Source: Cytospora piceicola (Eukaryota > Ascomycota > Sordariomycetes > Diaporthales > Cytosporaceae). Taken from it: DNA of 64,000 nt. Below the pieces are notes generated by a model. The model ran no database searches. It was not told the DNA's origin and was given only the letters and a program-made list of their open reading frames with translations. Numbering within the stretch: position 1 is the stretch's first letter; each line of letters starts with the position of its first letter. The DNA lies in contig JALQBC010000037.1 in NCBI GenBank assembly GCA_023375675.1, positions 1 through 64,000 of the forward strand. The letters are read 5' to 3'. Positions 11,259 through 23,372 of the stretch are shown here, in pieces. The translations under genes and the position numbers were made by a program.

Positions 11259-13962
11259 ATGGGTTTCACATTGTTCCGGGGCAAAGGCTCGGACCAGCCC
11301 ACGGTCACGGTGGCCGACGGCTCCTCCTCCGCCATCGACGTCAGCACAAACCCTACGGCCGATCTCAAGAAGTTCCGAAAGCTGCACACCTTCGATCCTT
11401 TTCTTGACATCGACAAGCTCGAGGCTGTCGACAATGTCCTCGACACTGGCGACATCGAGAAGGAGGCTGCCGTTGAGGAGCAGCTCCTCGCTGAGGACTC
11501 CCCTTACCCTGAAGTCCGCTCATCTGTAAGTCCGCAAACAACGACACATTATATACAGTCATTGCATTGTGACTTGCTCGGTTGCTGATTGATCTTGTAA
11601 TACAGGTACCTCCCACAGATGACCCCGACACCCCCGTCGACACAATCCGTGCCTGGACCATTGGCATGCTTCTCTGCACCATTGTTGGTGCTGTCAACCT
11701 GTTGATGGGACTGCGAAAGTCACCGGTCAATATTACCGCCTCTGTCGTCCAGTTGATTTCTTACCCGTAAGCACACAATTCTGCGCTCGACCCCTTGCCT
11801 TCACAACGCACCAGACTAACCCTTGTGACAGTATCGCTCGCGGCTGGACAGCTGTCATGCCCAACAAGGAGTACAGCATCTTCGGCCGCAAGTTCAACTT
11901 GAACCCCTGCCCGTTCAACCAGAAGGAGCACACCTTGATCACTGTCATGACGGCCGCTGGCGCTGCGAGCTCCTACGCCATTGATATCCTGCTCGCCCAG
12001 GAGGTCTACTACGGCCAGTACTTCCACTGGGGTTTCCAGATCCTCCTGATCATGTCAACACAGGCCATGGGCTACGGTCTGGCCGGTGTGATGCGACGAT
12101 ACCTCGTATGGCCCGCAGCAATGGTCTGGCCCAATCAGCTTATTCCTGCCGTTGTCATCTCTACGCTACACAACCACGACACGTCGGATCCTTCCAAGAC
12201 CAACGGCTGGAAGATCGGAAGATACTCCTTCTTCCTCATCGTCGCGGGTGTGACTTTCGTCTACGAGTGGTTCCCTCTCGTCATTGCTCAGTTCCTCGCC
12301 TATCCTGGTCTGTTCCCCACCTGGATTGCTCCCAACAACACCGTTGTCAACCAGGTTTTCGGTGGTCTCTCCGGTCTTGGCCTGATCCCCATCTCATTTG
12401 ACTGGTCCATCATCTCCGGTTTCATGGGCTTCAGCCCCCTGATGACGCCCGGTTTCTCCCTCATGAACATGCTGGCAGGTCTGATTTTTGTCATCATCGG
12501 AATTGCCGGTCTCGCATGGGCTGGACCAGACTTCATGAGGTACCTTCCTCTCGAGGCCAACGCCAACTGGGACCACTTTGGCAACTCCTACAACGTGTCT
12601 CGCATCCTGACTCCCGAGTACACGTTCAACCAGACCGCCTACGAGGAGTACTCACCTCTTCTTCTTGGACCCGCCTTCTCTCTTTCCTACGGTGTTGGTT
12701 TCGCTGGTCTGATCTCGACCATCGTCCACTGCTACCTCTTCTACGGTGCTGATATCTGGAACCGTGCGAAGAGCGCTAAATACGAGGAGCCCGATATTCA
12801 CCTGAAGCTCATGCGCCGGTACAGTAAGTTGAATCATCTCCTATACGCCGTGAATTTCAGACTTTAGAGAACTGGGATCGCTGACAATCCTCTTCAAACA
12901 GAGGAGGCTCCTGAGTGGTGGTTCCAGGCTATTTTCCTCGTTAGCTTCGCATTCGCTATGATCTCCTCTCAGGTATGGGACACTCACATGCAGTGGTGGG
13001 CACTGATCATCTGCATCCTGATCGGTATCTTCTTCACCCTGCCCGTCGGCATGCTTACGGCTATCACCAACAACGAGGCCGGTCTGAACGTTATTACCGA
13101 GATGATTGTCGGTTACATGACCCCTGGCCGCCCCATCGCTATGATGCTGTTTAAGAGCTACGGTTATATGATGACCTACAACTGCCTGCAGTACGTGGCG
13201 GATATGAAGCTCGGCCACTACATGAAGATCCCTCCAAGGTCCCTCTTTAAGGCCCAGTTCTTCCCCGTCATCTGGCTCTCTATTGTGCAGATCGCCGTCT
13301 ACAACTTCCTCCGTGGCAACATTGAGGGTATATGCACGCCGGACCAGGCTCAAGGTCTTACCTGCCCTGGCGCGAAGACATTCTACAACGCCAGTGTTAT
13401 CTGGGGTGTCATTGTAAGTTTATACATATCCAGCAGCCTTCCTTCATCGTCGATATATGCACATGACCAGTCCACTAACCCCCCCTCGCAACAGGGACCC
13501 GCCCGCATGTTCGGCGCCGGCAAGCTCTTCGCATGGGTCAACTGGTTCTGGCTGATCGGGGCCGTCGCGCCCGTGATCCACTACTTCTTCGCGCGCCGGT
13601 ACCCCCGCTCGTGGCTGCGCTACCTCTTCACCCCGTCCATCTTCGGCGCCGCCGGCATGATCCCGCCCGCCACGACGTGGTACCTCATGAACTTTGTGCT
13701 CTTCGGCCTCGCCTTCAACTGGGTCGTGCGCCGCCGCTTCTTCGGCTGGTGGCAGCAGTACAACTACGTCCTCTCGGGCGCCCTCGACATCGGCCTCGCC
13801 CTGGCCATCGTCATCTCGGGCCTCGCCCTCGGCCTGTCCAACAAGAGCTTCCCCGACTGGTGGGGCAACGTCGCCGTCTACAACACGGCCGACCAGCAGA
13901 ACTCGGCCGTCACCAAGGTCCTGCCCGATGACGGCAGCTTCTTCGGGCCTACGAAGTGGTAG
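11259..13962 (+). CDS. Oligopeptide transporter, OPT family
   Basis: Five exons: 11259-11525, 11606-11766, 11832-12823, 12902-13413 and 13495-13962, all with GT..AG introns of 65-81 nt and consistent phase, giving 799 residues. Members import tetra- to pentapeptides, glutathione or iron-chelate-like substrates by proton symport across the plasma membrane. Many hydrophobic membrane segments are visible. Two signatures of the peptide-transporter branch are present: an NPxPFN-KEH motif, here Asn-Pro-Cys-Pro-Phe-Asn, in exon 3, and Lys-Ile-Pro-Pro-Arg in exon 4. The N-terminal 100 residues are hydrophilic with acidic stretches, as is usual. Exon 5 is far more GC-rich at third codon positions than exons 1-4. 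The substrate cannot be told from sequence. Confidence 0.95.
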
Positions 13963-14925
13963 ATCTGCTTTCCGCGTGGGCACACATCATCGCCCAACAA
14001 CGCCTCCATTTCGCGCGGGATGTTCCTCGTCATGCCTCGGACGTGATGTGGCTGGATTATCGCGGGATGGCCCGGGTGGGGTTGGCTCGTCGTTCGCTTT
14101 TAGACGGGAAGTCGAGATAAAGGAAGAACATAACTACGTGGGATGACTGTTATGATGGTGATAATGATTGATTAATTAGATAGGAAATACTTTCGCGTTG
14201 ATACCTGATACCTCTCTCAATAAGAGATTACGTTGATTTCAGAGCTTTCCATGAAGCTCCTCTTCATGCGACCGGGTTTTTCTGTTACTTATCTGGTCTT
14301 TCGCCCTTTGATTCCCCTGACTTGCCCTAGTATTTTTCCGCAGTTCCACCACAGACAGCTCTTATAGTTCACTGCATGTGCGCCCTTCACCAGTGCCCGA
14401 GTACTACCAGGACCTTCTCACTTATCGCCGGTTGTCTCTCAAATGTTGCTCATGATGCAGCAGGATGGTGTCGTCCTCTGGTAGGCCGAGAGAACTGGAA
14501 CAAAAGTCATTGGCTCACAGTCACTTTAAAACATCTGAAAGTTGAACTTCAAGTACTTACCATTGTAAAAACCCATCTCACCTCGAACCCAATCGCTCTC
14601 GCTATGCGACTGGTCATGTGTTCCATATCTTGGCAGTCTTGTCGACTACCTAGGTAGTGGAACCCGTCAACTGGTGGACCTCGAGGCCTACTCAGACATC
14701 TGACGCAAATGCGACGGCCCGACGGGAATGTCACGTTTATTACCCCTTGAGACTCCCGAAGGGGAGACAAGGTGGATTTCATATGTGCTAGGATCCAGAT
14801 TTTGCCTGGTGGTTTACGTGGGTGCTTCAAGCTGTCAGTATTTGCCACTCGTAATAGGTATAAATTTCCGCGGACCTTGGGGTGGGCGGAGTATGTGCAC
14901 TTGCTTGTGTGTTGGTCCAGCCGAT
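13963..14925. other. Intergenic, convergent 3' ends
   Basis: No gene seen. This lies between the 3' ends of the transporter (plus) and the HET-domain gene (minus) and should hold both 3' untranslated regions. A CTACCTAGGTAG palindrome lies at 14646-14657. Confidence 0.6.
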
Positions 14926-17323
14926 CTAGACTAAAGTGATAGTTCTCCAGTTTCTCTCGTCCTCCGTTATTTTGTAGCCCTCGACTTTTTCGAGGGACAT
15001 CCAGCCGAACCTCTTCACCTTCCCGGCTTCTTCTCCCTGCTTGTAATCTCGAATAACTAGTCCATAAAACCGCTCCAAGGGCCTAGTGTCCGTGTCCTTG
15101 TATTCTGTATCGTCTGTCATCCTACCTCCTTCATTTTCCTTTCCCCTCAAAACTATTACTTGTAAATTCCAATGCTGCAGGTCATCGGATGTCCTGTCTT
15201 CAGCATAGTCCGGTGCCACTCGCGTTCCAGCCTCGTCCTCTGAGTACAACGTACAGAACCGAGGCAGGGGTGAAATGTTCGCACGCCGCAGTCGGACCTC
15301 ATGTTCTGTTGCCTCTTTGGTACTGAGCTTGAGTTCAGTGATTGGCCCGTAGATCTTCATCCAAGCCCCGGGTTTGACTTCACCATAGGGGTTAGACTTG
15401 TTTCGCGGTTCTGTGTGCCAGCCTTGGATGGTTGCCACGTCTCTCCACCGCTTATCGACTTTGACATTCATGGCTCCTATCCCATCATACCCTGCCCAGC
15501 TCCAGCTTGGGCCTGTGTATTCGTGAAAAGGAGCATGTCCTCCCAGTCCCTGCCACGCAAGGCCCTCCACGATAGCATTGCTCCAGAGTCCGGCAACGTA
15601 TTCAGCCTTCATCCGACCCTGGAAGAGTCTGGCGAGGCCACTCACTGTGAATACCAAGACATGTCAAATTTGGCGGCGTCAATAGTGCCAGGAGTCCCGT
15701 TGGATAATCAGGAGGGAACGGGCCAGGATAGACTCACACGCTGGCAGCTTGTCCGTAGGTCTGCTCAATTCTCGCGGCCCGTACGTCCAGACCAGAGCAG
15801 CCCAGTCGTCAAGGCTCGCATCACGTACACTCTCCTCATGGGTCGAGGACTTGAGAGGAGAACTTGAATCTTTTCGATTACCCACGTCCCCGTGGTATCG
15901 ATTCTCGTTGCGTGAACCATCCTCGGCAACGATGCCATGGTTGCATTCATAATACATCTGCCTGGAGTTGTAATGAAGCACCCTCCTGGCCAATAAGCGT
16001 TCTTGTAGTGCCCTATCGGAGGTCTCGTTAGAAGTGGTCGTGTTAGACTGAGCAAGAAGCTTTAAGCATACCATCCTCGTTTTGAAAGTGGTTCATGCCT
16101 GAACTCGGCTGAATTCCAAGCTTGAGCAAATTGTTGGTCAGATGGAAACACAAGTGTTGCATGAACATTGTCCAAATCCCCGGGAAGGTTAATGACGGCT
16201 TGTGGTCGTGGCTGGCGAATATGGAAGCATCCACCCGAGCTATCACTGGAGCGATTTGCCGCTATAACAAGATGAGCATTCGAGTAGACGTCACACATGC
16301 GAGCCGACTCTCGCGACCAGTCTTCAGTATCGTCTTGGAAGATACAAAGGCTGTCGATCCATATGTATCGTATCCCCAGGTATCTTGTCACGGTGATGGC
16401 GTCCACGAATGTTTGAGGCATTTGAGATAAATGGAATCCGGATCGCCGCATATCCAGTGTTGGTCTCGTTGTAGTATATGGAGGATAGTCACCCCACTAA
16501 ATGGAAGAGGTGTAAGCCTGGGCATAGAATCAAGTACAGACTGGGGCGGTACACACGCAATACGAGAGGCAGACATAGCGCCCTGTTTGATCAGCGCCAT
16601 CTACCAGCCTGACGGTGTCCCCTGGAAGCCCAACATCGAGTATACGCGTTGGGAGCAATGGAATATGCCCTCCAGAGCATCGTTTGTGCCCATTAGTACA
16701 CTGTGTGACCCAAGTAGCCACGGTATCCAAGGCGTGCACCGAACCTGAGCTCAACGCCAGTGGCCGCACTGGGAAGTGCTCCGATAGAGGGTTATCTGAG
16801 GAGGTTCAGTATGATCCCAGACACACAAAACACTGTAGGAAATGGGAAGAACAATACCGCTGTCAACACTGAACCCGACTGCTGTCAAGAAGTACCAACT
16901 GTACATACTCTGGTGCTTCGGATGGTCGGCCCAGATATAGAAACCTTGCGCTCCACCATATCTTGCGGTAACCCATAGTTGCTCTTCTACGGGTATACGG
17001 TCTATGTCCTTGTTGAATTCAATGAAGCTTTTGTTATTCCTCGCAGAATCCTCCCAGTCGTCGATCCATGTCTGAACGCCGGCTTGAACCACCGCACAGA
17101 GCGGACACGACTTGGCTGAAAGTCTCAGGGTCTTCAGGTTCTTGTGAAAGGGGATTGCGAGAGGCTGTCGTAGCGACTGGCTGCCTTGGTTTTCATCTGC
17201 TGGCGGGTGATTGGAAATGCGTAACAGTTCATCCTTGTCGGCCACTCTATACGCACCCCGGATCTCCCTAGGCGGTGGAAGGGATAACCACGGGACCGTG
17301 AGACATAATGAGCAGAGAGACAT
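14926..17323 (-). CDS. HET-domain (heterokaryon incompatibility) protein
   Basis: Five exons on the minus strand: 17323-16858, 16795-16557, 16496-16072, 16012-15738 and 15644-14926. The introns are 62, 60, 59 and 93 nt and phases close without stops, giving 707 residues. HET domains trigger cell death after fusion of incompatible hyphae and are thought to act like TIR-type effectors. All hallmark blocks are intact: Cys-Leu-Ser-Tyr-Cys-Trp-Gly (231-237, rebuilt across intron 2), Tyr-Ile-Trp-Ile-Asp-Ser-Leu-Cys (279-286), Gly-Trp-Ala-Leu-Gln-Glu (376-381, across intron 3) and Leu-Pro-Ala-Leu-Ser-Gly-Leu-Ala (466-473, across intron 4). The N terminus has Cys-x2-Cys and Cys-Pro-Leu-Cys pairs often seen ahead of HET domains. 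The frame extends upstream only to a TTG, so the ATG at 17323 is chosen. No NACHT or WD repeats are fused. Confidence 0.93.
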
Positions 17324-18604
17324 GGTAGTGGATTCCGGGACAAACAATTTGTATTGGCTGGAAATGGAATTATGCGGGTGGGAGCGTTACTCTCAAATCG
17401 TGTGAAGCTGATAGATGCCCCATGTAGCGTCCAACATTTGAAGACATCCGCAAGTGGCCAAACCCGCTGTGGAAGGTCATTGGAGAAACTCGGTAAAATA
17501 TTGACGCTGGAGGCAGCCTATAAGTACTCAAGTAATAAAAAACTCCGTGGCAGTGGAATCATGTCAGCATGGATGCATGTGTTCACCTGCAGTCAGCTTT
17601 GCATTATCACCCTAGGGTAGAATTCCGAGCTCTCTAATGCCATGAAACCACCCTACTGCACTTCTTTGTGGGCAATAATACACGCTGATCCTCGACCAAA
17701 AACTGACAACATCATATAATTTCCCTTTTGCTTCGCCCATCTCTTCTGATAAACTTTCTGGTAATATGCAGGAGCCTTTTAAAATATGCCGTAAACGGTC
17801 TTTCACAGCTGAAGCAGCAGAGAAATCTCAAAGTACAATTGGTATAATCCGGACAACCGTCTATTCATCCCTTAAATAGTGATCAGAAGTAAAATTGCTA
17901 TTATTTTCTGGATGCGTACTTGCGAGTTAATCAGGTTTCTCTCTTCGCTCCTGTCTCCATTTGGTTCTCATTTGATTACTCTCTTCGCTCACTATGAAAC
18001 AGCACAAGGGGGCAACGAGGGTAGTACAGACGGAAGTGGAAGACATTCTCAGTTTCAATCAGCTGATAGGGGAGGATGGAGACCAGTGTTTTAAGTTCAA
18101 GAAAGGATCATGTTATTAAGCTAAGTAGGGAAATGATGTACTTAGTTTCCTCCGATGTCGCGGTTTCGTGTAGAAGATCAGCAACCGAACACTTGACGTT
18201 GGCGAAGCTTCGCATTTACGGATTAAAGTACCCAGAGAAGCGGAAATAGCTGAAGCGACTGTTATAAGGCTGCATACCTACTTAAGTATATTTCTAGGTT
18301 ACCTACATAAGTAGTCATATTCCCGGAACATCACTTGAATCAATCCCCACGATAGACCAAGTTCTCACAGTCGCTCTAGCCATTCCCCGTGAGAGCCTCT
18401 AGAGATATCCGGTGCATCAATCGCCTATCTCAGTGGATACGTCACAGGGCTCAACCGGTGCGCTGTACAATGTACACACGACTCTCGGGCGATGGTCTGA
18501 CCATTAGGCTGAGCACCAAAGAGAAGCCCGAAAACCAACTGGGAGGGTTAGAGTACAGTAGTATAAACTCGTTGCGGTTACATTTTAGGCTCAAAAACAT
18601 GCGC
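17324..18604. other. AT-rich gene-free stretch
   Basis: No supportable gene. The composition is visibly more AT-rich than the neighbouring genes, with direct repeats of CTCTCTTCGCTC near 17940-17990. This fits decayed accessory DNA, but I could not match it to a transposon. Confidence 0.5.
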
Positions 18605-18964
18605 CTACGTTCCTTGCTCAGATCCTTGACTGTTCTCGGCAGCGCGCTTTTCCTCAATCTGAAAGGAGAACCTTTCGGTCTTCTGGATCAGGTCACACTC
18701 ATGGTTTTGGTATACCAAGGTCCTTCCAATGGTATTCATGATACCGCAAAGATGCGAAAGCCCCATTGGGACAGGCGTTCCTGGTAAAACCCGAGGTTCA
18801 CGGTCATAATAGGCTGTGGAATCATACAGATCGATGATCAGTTCATCTGCCGTCTGCTCAAGGTCGTAAAATACTTTGGCCTTTGGCTGCCAATTTCTCG
18901 GCTGCCTACCGCATCCACAGAAGTACTTTACTTCGAAAGCCTGGATACTATTCAGCCGTGACAT
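18605..18964 (-). CDS. Orphan ORF, possible gene remnant or last exon
   Basis: An open frame of 119 residues from the ATG at 18964. The frame stays open upstream to a TTG near 19024. The product looks protein-like, with mixed composition, a Cys-Gly-Cys-Gly segment, and Asp-Glu-Leu-Ile-Ile-Asp-Leu-Tyr and Pro-Gly-Thr-Pro-Val-Pro-Met patches, but I do not recognise it. A pyrimidine-rich 3' splice site (TTTTTTGATCGACAG) sits just upstream on the same strand, so this may be the 3' exon of a gene whose 5' part is lost or not identified. It lies in AT-rich DNA behind the HET gene. Confidence 0.3.
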   Translation of the reverse strand: MSRLNSIQAFEVKYFCGCGRQPRNWQPKAKVFYDLEQTADELIIDLYDSTAYYDREPRVLPGTPVPMGLSHLCGIMNTIGRTLVYQNHECDLIQKTERFSFQIEEKRAAENSQGSEQGT

Positions 18965-20536
18965 ATCGTCAGTCCGAACCCTGTCGATCAAAAAAGGATG
19001 TATGTAACTGGAGAAAGTCACCAAGCTGTGAGGCTGTGAGGCTATATCGAAGATTCTGGTAATCTAGATAATTAATCATATTAAGCCCACAGGGTCACCT
19101 GACTGCCGTCAGGACGACCTGCCTAAACAACTATATATAGGGGCATTCCCTTCCCTCATGCACCACCTAAACTATTACCTCTAATATCAAGGACTTACAC
19201 CCATTTGCCTATTGTCTCTATTGTTGCCTCTCATCTCGCCCACTATTATCGTGATCTTCGTACAGTATCGGGGGAACGTCTTCCTTTTGACATCGTGGGT
19301 ATAACACCTTGATTTTATTTAGCTTTTGTAGTAGCAGCCGGCGCAGTGGTAGCGCCCGGCCAGTGCGAGCTGATGTCGAAGCCGGAAAGGTTTCAATGCC
19401 TTGATTGGAAGTCTAATCTACACCAATATTTGCCCTTCGAACTATAGACTAGTAATTATAACGGATTATCATAGCAAAGGAACAATATGGTGCAGAAACA
19501 AAACCGGGCGGCCGTTCTAAATCAACCAAATTAAACTCAGCTTTCTCCGCCTCTCTTAGTTTCGTAGTCGCTATGGTAGCGGAAGGACGCACATGACAGC
19601 ATCATCAAGCATCATCAAGCAGCATCAGCAGCATTGACAATAACAACAAGCACCGTCTTGATTACTCTGATAGCATCCGTTATGTAATTAGGCGGTCTTA
19701 TTGCTCCCGTAATCTGCATATACGAACACACTAGAATCATGCTAAAACTACCCAGTATGCATTGACGGGGATTACTCCTCAAGAAGAGCTGGAGACATGC
19801 TTAGCTCTTGCTGATTTATAGGAGGGAATTCCCGGCACAAGAGTATCTAGATATATACATATGTGCTTTTTTTCCTTCATGGTATATGTAGATACTTGCA
19901 CCCACTTCCGTCCACTAATTGCCCACTGGGAGGTGGTCGTCTCGAATCCTGAGCCATCATGGGCCCCATCCTATGTTCTGTTCGGCGATGATAATTCCTT
20001 GACTTAAAGACCCTCATGACAGCAACACTAGGGTACCGTAGTTACTGCACCTATATAAGTGATGTAACACTTGAGCCCTAAAGGAAAGTGGCACCACTAA
20101 CTTAAAAACCTAGGTAGGTAATAGTAGGCGAAGCAACTTGGACTGATTTGCTAGTAATAGCTTCCAGACGGTGATGATCAGGGTTAGGTATGGATATGTA
20201 GGTGTGGATGTGCCCATATATACTGATGTACTATGCCACATACGGCAATTGCCCGTAGTTTTCGGATTTACGGAGAACGGAGATCTTGTAACCCCTTAAA
20301 AATTGAATATCCGCAATCGCTACTGTCATTGCCAACGTCACGTCACTCATTACCTGCATAAGTAGATACTAGGCAATTGCTTAAGTGCTGGGCAGTGTTC
20401 CAAGGGTGTAGGCTGGCAAACATTCGAGGTCTATCTAGCACTACCGTCTTCAGCTTTTACCACTAGATCTTCTTGCGACCTTCCATTCTGCCGACTTACA
20501 GATCTGGTCGCCAATTCAACGCTACGATATTAGACA
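18965..20536. other. AT-rich gene-free stretch
   Basis: No gene seen. It holds the SINE-like Pol III promoter near 19335-19405, short ATCATCAAGC/AGCATCA repeats near 19600 and a CCTAGGTAGGTA motif at 20109-20120. The right end is the presumed promoter of the MFS gene. Confidence 0.5.
19335..19405 (+). repeat. tRNA-like / SINE-like Pol III promoter relic
   Basis: A perfect D-arm-like hairpin, GCGC-AGTGGTA-GCGC, lies at 19341-19355. It is followed by a CCGGC/GCCGG stem and, about 45 bases on, by a T-arm-like AGG-TTTCAATG-CCT (19388-19401) resembling a B box. The flanks do not form a 7-bp acceptor stem, so this is not a working tRNA gene. The layout fits the tRNA-derived head of a short interspersed element. 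Confidence 0.35.
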
Positions 20537-22255
20537 ATGGACGGATCGAATGGAAACACGACGGAACACAGGCCACAAAGTTCAACAGTCCATGCCGCAG
20601 GGCGTACCAGCAGCCGCCAGGATGTCGATGGTTATCAATCGCAGACAGAGTCGACAGACGCCTCAATCTCAGATGTCGATGAAAGACAAGACCCGGAAGC
20701 CCTTGAGATTACGAAAACGAAGTCTAATGCTGCTTCCATTGCCGAGTCAATGCCATTGTACCGGGAGCTGCTTTTTGTCGCTGTGATATGTTGCGGTCAG
20801 CTCTATACACGTGAGTGCACTGTCTTGGAACCATCGCTGGTCAGCCGGACTCTATACTTATGATACCACACAGAGGCCGGACTTGGTCAGGTCATGTCCA
20901 TCATCAACATCATCGGCGCGACGTGGGATCTACCCGAGACCCAGATGTCATGGTTCCTCTCAGGGTACAGCCTCACAGTGGGCACCTTCATTTTATTCTC
21001 CGGCCGGCTCGGTGATATGTTCGGGTACAAGACACTATTCATCAGTGGCATGTGCTGGTACTCGCTATGGAGCCTCGTCTGCGGCCTGTCCGTGTACTCC
21101 AGCCACGTCCTCTTTGTGTTCGGCAGGGTACTCCAGGGCATCGGGCCCGCGCTGATACTGCCAAACGGGCTGGCACTACTGGGTGCCTCCTACGCGCCGG
21201 GGAGGCGCAAGTCCCTGGCGTTCTCGGCGTTTGCGGCCAGTGCGCCGTCCGGCTTCGTCCTGGGGGCGACCTTCTCCGGGCTCTTCGCCCTCGCGTGGTG
21301 GCCGTGGACGTTCTGGTGCTTCTCCCTGGTCCTGGCGGGGACCGCGGTCCTGGCCTACTTCGTCATCCCCGCCGTGCCGGCGTCGCACAGGGACAACCGG
21401 CCGCGCACGGGGCGGGGCAAGCTCGTCCACCTCGACATCCCCGGCGCGGTGACGGGTGTCCTGGGCCTCGTGCTGTTCAATTTTGCCTGGAACCAGGCGC
21501 CCCTTGTCGGCTGGCAGGAGCCGTATGTGTATGTGTGCCTGATCCTGGGCCTGATCTTCATCGGCGTATATTTCGTCGTGGACCTCAAGTACTCCCCTGA
21601 ACCGTTGGTGCCCTTCCATGCCCTGAAGTCCGATGTGGCCTTCGTCCTGGCTGCACTCGGGTGCGGATGGGCGTGTTTCGGTATCTGGATCTGGTACACG
21701 TGGCAGACTATGCTGCAGTTGAGACATAACTCCCCGCTTCTTGGGAGCGCCTGGTGCGTGCCGACCATGATCTCAGGGGCTATGGCCGCGGCAGTTGTGG
21801 GAACCCTGCTGCATCGTGTTGGACCCCCGCTGATCATGACCGGGGCACTTGTTGCCTTCGCCGTCGGTGCGGTCTTGATGGCAACCTGCCCCGTTGACCA
21901 GATCTACTGGGGGCAGACTTTCGTGGGGTTCGCCGTCACTCCATGGGGCATGGACATGAGTTTCCCTGCCGCGACCATCATCCTTTCCAATGCCGTAGCG
22001 CGTGAACACCAGGGCATTGCGGCTAGCTTGGTCAACACGGTGGTCAACTACAGCATTGCGCTGGGATTGGGTGTTGCTGGTACTATTGAGTCTCAAATAA
22101 ACCACGGGGGCAAGACCCCGGCGGATACGTTGAAAGGATACAGGGGTGGCTATTATCTGGCAATCGGTCTGGCAGTATTTGGGATCGGGATTTGCGTCGC
22201 ATTCCTGCTAAAAACAAGACATACCAAGAGGCGAGGGACCGAGGAGAAGGCTTGA
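20537..22255 (+). CDS. MFS drug/metabolite transporter (DHA-type)
   Basis: Two exons, 20537-20810 and 20874-22255, with a 63-nt intron (GTGAGT..CACACAG), give 551 residues. A polar, Ser/Thr/Gln-rich N-terminal tail of about 75 residues precedes the membrane region. The first helix is completed across the intron. The loop 2-3 signature is clear: Gly-Arg-Leu-Gly-Asp-Met-Phe-Gly-Tyr-Lys. The motif GRVLQGIGPALILPN follows in helix 4, as in proton-coupled drug-export members, and the long hydrophobic region suits the 14-helix class. It probably exports small molecules at the plasma membrane. It is co-oriented with the lipocalin-fold gene 1.1 kb downstream, which may hint at a shared metabolite, but no synthase is present. 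Confidence 0.93.
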
Positions 22256-23372
22256 TATCAAAGCCCGGATATTCAACCACCGAATACTCGCAGTAAAGAG
22301 AAAGCCGCATGGAATATAGATAATTTAATAATTAGAACCACTAGAACTACTACCTATAATAGCCACTTAAGGCCCTGAACTTGATCGGATGTCGATGACC
22401 AAACTAGCAGTCTAAGATGGCCTAGACAACAGATATAAATTGGCAGACTGGGAGACCAGGAGAGAGCTTAAAAGTTTGACGCAACGGTCATAGGGCGACC
22501 TGGATCATGGTATATTGATGTCGCAATGATGCGCCTTCTGCTGATTGTTTGCCAGTTACAACTTTCAATAAGGTTAGGGACATTGCAGACGGTGCGTTTC
22601 CTCACATCCGCTGCTCGTTCATGGTCTTCACTGTTATCATCAAGTCTTCCTCTTATTGAACCTTGTTTGGTTTAGGGGCGTCCAGGGTACAATCATTTGC
22701 ATCTGAGTGGATATTTGTACAAGCCCCATCCGTGGATTGTGCAGCTACATAGCTTGATTGATCGAATCCGAAGCATGTGATAACTCATAATCTTCACTGT
22801 TCAACGTGAAAACTGACGGATCTAGTCATCCCGGAACGTCCGCAGCTGTCACTATCACGCCAATCACCTTGTGCCCCTGTGCTGTTGACGCTGTAGAGGG
22901 TCCTGTGAAATGGAATACGGTACAAGCCTCAGTGTCTCAAGGTAATCAAATGTTGGAATATACCATCAATACCCTAGGGTACATCTCATTGTTGTCTGAT
23001 TATGTACGTGTCGCAGAAACTCTTTCTCATAACCTGGTCGCTGGTATCCATGGATTGATGCGTGGTCAAACTAACAATCTTATCCGGAACCACATCCTTC
23101 CGTGTTGGCTGGAATTACAGAGAAGTCGCTAAGATATTTGTCATAATTTCCCCAGCGTTCCCTTCCAAGTCGGTGCCAGACAATCACAGTAAGCATCACT
23201 TGCCAGGACACCTGATCCTCTGCTCGTGCTTACACCTTACTGACCGCGTCGTCTCGTTTCTTAACTTTTACCTGTTGTATCAGTTCCTCACCGTCTTCCC
23301 TCCCGACTGAGCCGACACAACAGTGCTCACTTCTGTTCTTTACAACTTCCAGTCACCTAGTCTGCTTCCAAC
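22256..23372. other. Intergenic region
   Basis: No gene seen. It holds the 3' region of the MFS gene and the promoter and C/T-rich leader of the lipocalin-fold gene (near 23215-23372). Confidence 0.6.
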
